Below, one piece after another: positions 62,001-64,000 of a stretch of DNA of 64,000 nt (position 1 is its first letter; every line of letters starts with the position of its first letter). The notes beneath the pieces are model-generated. The model was not told the origin of the DNA and did not search any database. It worked only from the letters and a program-made list of their open reading frames with translations. The stretch is from Steromphala cineraria (Eukaryota; Mollusca; Gastropoda; Trochida; Trochidae). The stretch is taken from contig OU744730.1 of the NCBI GenBank assembly GCA_916613615.1, positions 22,136,406 through 22,200,405 of the forward strand, written 5' to 3'. The position numbers and the translations under genes are program-made.

Positions 62001-63892
62001 ATATATTCCCCCTAAAAACGTGCTACTGCTCCTTTAAAGCTTAATGTATATTATTTAGCAGATGTTTTACATAAGTATTATTTTGAAATCATTCCTATGA
62101 GATTGTTTTGGTACTTATCACCTTAGAATATCCTGTCATATGTTTAATTAGACAATTCCGTGTACATGTCTTTGACACTAGAATGCCACTCAAACAGTAC
62201 ATGTGTGTGACTTTGGTTTTTAAAAGCAGGCCCGTAGCAAGCGGGGGGTCCAGGGCCCACTAATTCTAAGGAAAAAAAAAATTGCAAAAGACATTTACAG
62301 ACTCTCAAAATTCCAGCCCCCCGAATTTGTAATTCAGCCCATACAACCTCACAATCCATAAAATGAGCACGTAAAACACGTGTAAAACCCTGTTATGAGA
62401 CCTACAACCCTTTACGCTCATATTTAAACAAAATAGGATGCAAAAACTTTGTCTTTAAAAGTATCAATATATTGCAATACATATTGCAATATGCTTTTCT
62501 GTATCGTAATACAGTGCAATACAGAAATGAGGAACGATACCCATCCTTATTAACTCTCAATATCTGTTGCACTGTAAGGGTACCTACCGTCGCTTTTCTC
62601 CTGTGGGGTAGCGTCTATGATCTGCCACCCGTCCCATTTACCCGACTCGTCCAGGTCAGGACGCGCCATGTACACTTCATTCCATACGTGGAAGTTCCTG
62701 AAGGGCAAACACATGTATCATGAGTTGGGATATGTGAATGCCAAAACAGTATAGTTATTTCTTCATTCGGTGTTGTCAATTTCAATGCTCCCATCCCGTT
62801 CCATTCTAAGAATCATTGTATCAAGAGAAGCAGGATATTGTCTTTTTTGTCCATGTTGGTACCTAAATTCTTTTAGTGGGAATCATCGGAAAGTTTTCTC
62901 TGGGTTATCGAGGACGTTCATCAAAAGATCGGTTCATTTTTAAGATTTAAGAGAAACAAGATATTGTCCATTGTGTCCATTTGGTACTTAAATTCACATA
63001 GTTGGGAATCAACGGAACTTTTTCTCTTGATCATCGAGGAAGCTTATCACCCGTAAAACCGGTATTCCATAAGTGCTTCCGTCAAACCGCATCGAAAACT
63101 GCTTGTCAAAAAAGAGCCAATACGAAAAGCCGTGGATCCAAACTCTGAAACTTTAAAACTGAATACTTGAAATATTGATATTCTTGGTATCAGTGAGTTA
63201 TAAGAATGCAACACTGTTGTCAGTTTGTAATGGTAATGGAAACTTCTTGAAAGGCATTTTAGAAGTTGGAATGACAATAATGCATACAATGAACAAAGAA
63301 GTTGTCATCCATATATTCCTCAGCATTATGGTAATGAAAGTTTGGATATTTCGTGAGAAATTACAGTGGATAATAGTATAAAAACATGATAGTGTAAGGA
63401 TACCTGAATATATTCAAAAGTGTGGAGTCTTGTTGGCATTTTACCTACAGCCCTATGTTTATTTTTAACACTCCCCAGGTGATGATCAGCCCCATTAGAA
63501 GCGCTTGTAAAATCCTCGACGTAGGTAAGTTATAATTACAAGGACAGAACTACGCTTGAACTGTGGCTGCAATGTTGCTTCCGGGTCTGTTTTTCCCGAA
63601 TTTTCTGACAAAGGAGAGCTATTATCGTTAACACCCTGCTTATCACTCACCGTATACAATATCATATTTAGAAACTATACCGATAAGATACTCACCAATT
63701 AGAATCTGCTTTTATCTAGAGACTACCGGTAAGATACTTACCATATAGAATCTGCGTCATCTGCCCTCCTGATGTGGTCTCCACTGCCGTCCAGGTCGTA
63801 GCGGTAGTCAATAGACAGGTGCTCCGTGTCCGTGTTGTGGGCGGAGGAGAAGTTGGTCACACTCCGACACGGGAGACCCAGGGCACGGCACA
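52917..63892 (-). CDS. Transglutaminase TG-C, last nine exons (5' partial at window edge)
   Basis: Third paralogue. Exons are 63742-63892, 62588-62697, 61475-61640, 59636-59760, 59197-59306, 56659-56872, 56113-56282, 53686-53831 and 52917-53067, about 446 residues plus TAA. They are equivalent to TG-A exons 8-16, with identical intron phases. The catalytic His ([10 protein letters not shown]) and Asp ([11 protein letters not shown]) are present; the Cys exon is beyond the right edge. Core end, hinge and both barrels follow in order. The hinge exon 12 ends inside a 36-copy 60-bp array that duplicates its own 3' end and splice donor. Intron 14 carries a 45-bp minisatellite. The spliced product from the exon-proximal donor is a normal transglutaminase, so the gene looks functional. 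Confidence 0.95.
53131..53185. mobile_element. Decayed end of the GGGGCAGTAGCACG MITE
   Basis: AGGAGCAGTACACGTTTG, then ATCGTGTAATTGTTAATTAA, resembles the left end of the MITE family. The other end is not found. Confidence 0.45.
53686..53831 (-). CDS. TG-C exon 15, beta-barrel 2
   Basis: 146 nt, phase 0 to 2. [20 protein letters not shown] then [16 protein letters not shown]. Confidence 0.94.
53915..54250. repeat. ATC/ATG-rich simple repeat
   Basis: Imperfect ATC trinucleotides with a higher-order unit of about 60-70 bp (CATCATGATCCTAATCATCA) in TG-C intron 14. Open frames in both directions consist only of Ile/Met and similar residues. Confidence 0.93.
54356..55755. repeat. 45-bp minisatellite, about 31 copies, in TG-C intron 14
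   Basis: The unit contains CACCAATATCCATGAGTGAT and ACTGATTCATCATGATGACA. Because 45 is divisible by three and the unit lacks stops in two minus-strand frames, it forms two overlapping frames of about 490-510 codons ([14 protein letters not shown] and [14 protein letters not shown] repeats). Copies differ at a few recurrent positions. No splice site joins it to TG-C. Confidence 0.95.
56113..56282 (-). CDS. TG-C exon 14, beta-barrel 1 end
   Basis: 170 nt, phase 1 to 0, nine bases longer than in TG-A and [21 protein letters not shown] then [15 protein letters not shown]. Confidence 0.92.
56659..56872 (-). CDS. TG-C exon 13, beta-barrel 1
   Basis: 214 nt, phase 0 to 1. [20 protein letters not shown] then [19 protein letters not shown]. 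Confidence 0.94.
57061..59220 (-). repeat. 36 x 60-bp tandem array of a duplicated exon end plus 5' splice site
   Basis: Read on the minus strand, each unit has CTCTTCAATCC, TGGGGCTTTACTGAT, GTAAGT and TTATATACCTCACCC. This is the exon 12 end, donor and start of intron 12. Donor borders fall at 57097 plus every 60 bases up to 59197. Only one unit (58621-58680) has lost GTAAGT, reading GTAACT. The period of 20 codons keeps the frame, but some units contain a TAA in it, the first at 59007-59005. The array starts at the exon and fills most of the 2.3 kb intron 12. Confidence 0.97.
59197..59306 (-). CDS. TG-C exon 12, hinge, ending in the 60-bp array
   Basis: 110 nt, phase 1 to 0, from [31 protein letters not shown], then [16 protein letters not shown], then GAT|GTAAGT. 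The phase 0 end matches exon 13 and both paralogues. The last 9 codons and the donor are the unit repeated 36 times downstream, so further donors at 60-base steps are available. Confidence 0.92.
59564..59588. repeat. Run of 25 C
   Basis: Homopolymer in TG-C intron 11, directly preceded by ATA. The length is likely to be unreliable in sequencing. Confidence 0.95.
59636..59760 (-). CDS. TG-C exon 11, end of core
   Basis: 125 nt, phase 2 to 1. [17 protein letters not shown] then [14 protein letters not shown]. Confidence 0.95.
59884..61003. mobile_element. Non-autonomous element with internal 180-bp tandem repeats
   Basis: The left end ATACCCCCGCT and right end AGCGGGGGTAT are inverted repeats. 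Inside, from about 60230 to 60905, are about 3.5 tandem copies of a 180-bp unit (ACCATTGAGCTGAAACCCCT, TATGCTCCGGAAACGAGACA). A tract of GGACGGAC and GCACGCAC tetramers precedes the right end. There is no transposase. It lies in TG-C intron 10. Confidence 0.82.
61205..61474. repeat. 2.5-copy repeat abutting the TG-C exon 10 donor
   Basis: Copies at about 61207-61294 and 61349-61430, plus a partial one at 61431-61474, share GAGTTTGACCGGCATCGCTC and AGATAACTCT. The first and last end in CCTCTACTCAC; the last of these is the actual intron 10 5' splice site (GTGAGTAGAGG on the minus strand). Confidence 0.85.
61475..61640 (-). CDS. TG-C exon 10, core
   Basis: 166 nt, phase 1 to 2. [20 protein letters not shown] then [14 protein letters not shown]. 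The donor is GATGT|GTGAGT. The adjoining intron sequence is duplicated downstream, and a MITE ends 29 bp from the acceptor. Confidence 0.95.
61670..62035. mobile_element. MITE, GGGGCAGTAGCACG family, copy 4
   Basis: Runs from AAAGGGGCAGTAGTACG to CGTGCTACTGCTCCTTT and is collinear with copies 1 and 3. TTAA-like bases occur at both borders. It lies 29 bp from the TG-C exon 10 acceptor. Confidence 0.9.
62588..62697 (-). CDS. TG-C exon 9, catalytic His and Asp
   Basis: 110 nt, phase 2 to 1. [17 protein letters not shown] and [15 protein letters not shown]. Confidence 0.97.
63742..63892 (-). CDS. TG-C exon 8, core
   Basis: 151 nt, phase 1 to 2. [20 protein letters not shown] then [19 protein letters not shown]. 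Six bases longer than in the paralogues. Confidence 0.96.
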
Positions 63893-64000
63893 CTGGTGTA
63901 CATTGGTATCAGAAGGTTGTTTATCAAGTTTTAAGTATAAGTTCAGTTACAGGCCCGAGGTTTGTGCTTTTTGTCCGTAATTTGCACCAAGATTTTAACT

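Overview
The window is animal nuclear DNA: genes are split into small exons by introns with GT/AG borders, AT-rich non-coding DNA dominates, and there are many small inverted-repeat transposons, LINE fragments, a tRNA-derived SINE and minisatellites. A motif near 47.9 kb (AAGCGGCGTAAAAC followed by ACTC repeats) matches my memory of a very common abalone (Haliotis) repeat, so a gastropod mollusc, perhaps a vetigastropod, is the best guess. No bacterial, viral or CRISPR feature is present.

Layout. (1) 1-10.4 kb, plus strand: the 3' five coding exons of a TOX-family HMG-box gene, TOX4-like at its C terminus, with a long 3' UTR. Its 5' exons lie outside the window. (2) 12.85-29.2 kb, minus strand: a complete 16-exon transglutaminase gene (TG-A, 822 codons plus stop). 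(3) 37.0-49.4 kb, minus strand: a second transglutaminase (TG-B), complete except for its start exon. (4) 52.9 kb to the right edge, minus strand: the last nine exons of a third one (TG-C); its catalytic-Cys exon is outside the window. Exon order, and every intron phase that can be compared, agree among the three genes, so they are a head-to-tail tandem family. TOX and TG-A are convergent.

The transglutaminases follow the animal plan: N-terminal beta-sandwich, Cys-His-Asp core, two C-terminal beta-barrels. They should be Ca2+-dependent protein crosslinkers like the invertebrate haemocyte/annulin-type enzymes used in clotting, cuticle or mucus hardening and immunity. No signal peptide is seen on TG-A.

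The most unusual structure is in TG-C at 57.06-59.22 kb: 36 head-to-tail copies of a 60-bp unit. Each unit is a copy of the 3' end of exon 12 (LFNPWGFTD) plus its 5' splice site and the first intron bases, and 35 of the 36 keep GTAAGT. The period is a multiple of three and the donor is phase 0, so any of the first four donors keeps the reading frame and would add 0-3 copies of a 20-residue repeat to the hinge between the catalytic core and barrel 1. A second, smaller duplication of donor-flanking sequence lies next to exon 10 of the same gene. The rest of the accessory DNA includes several inverted-repeat transposon families, one with clear 8-9 bp target duplications and another carrying a nested LINE.
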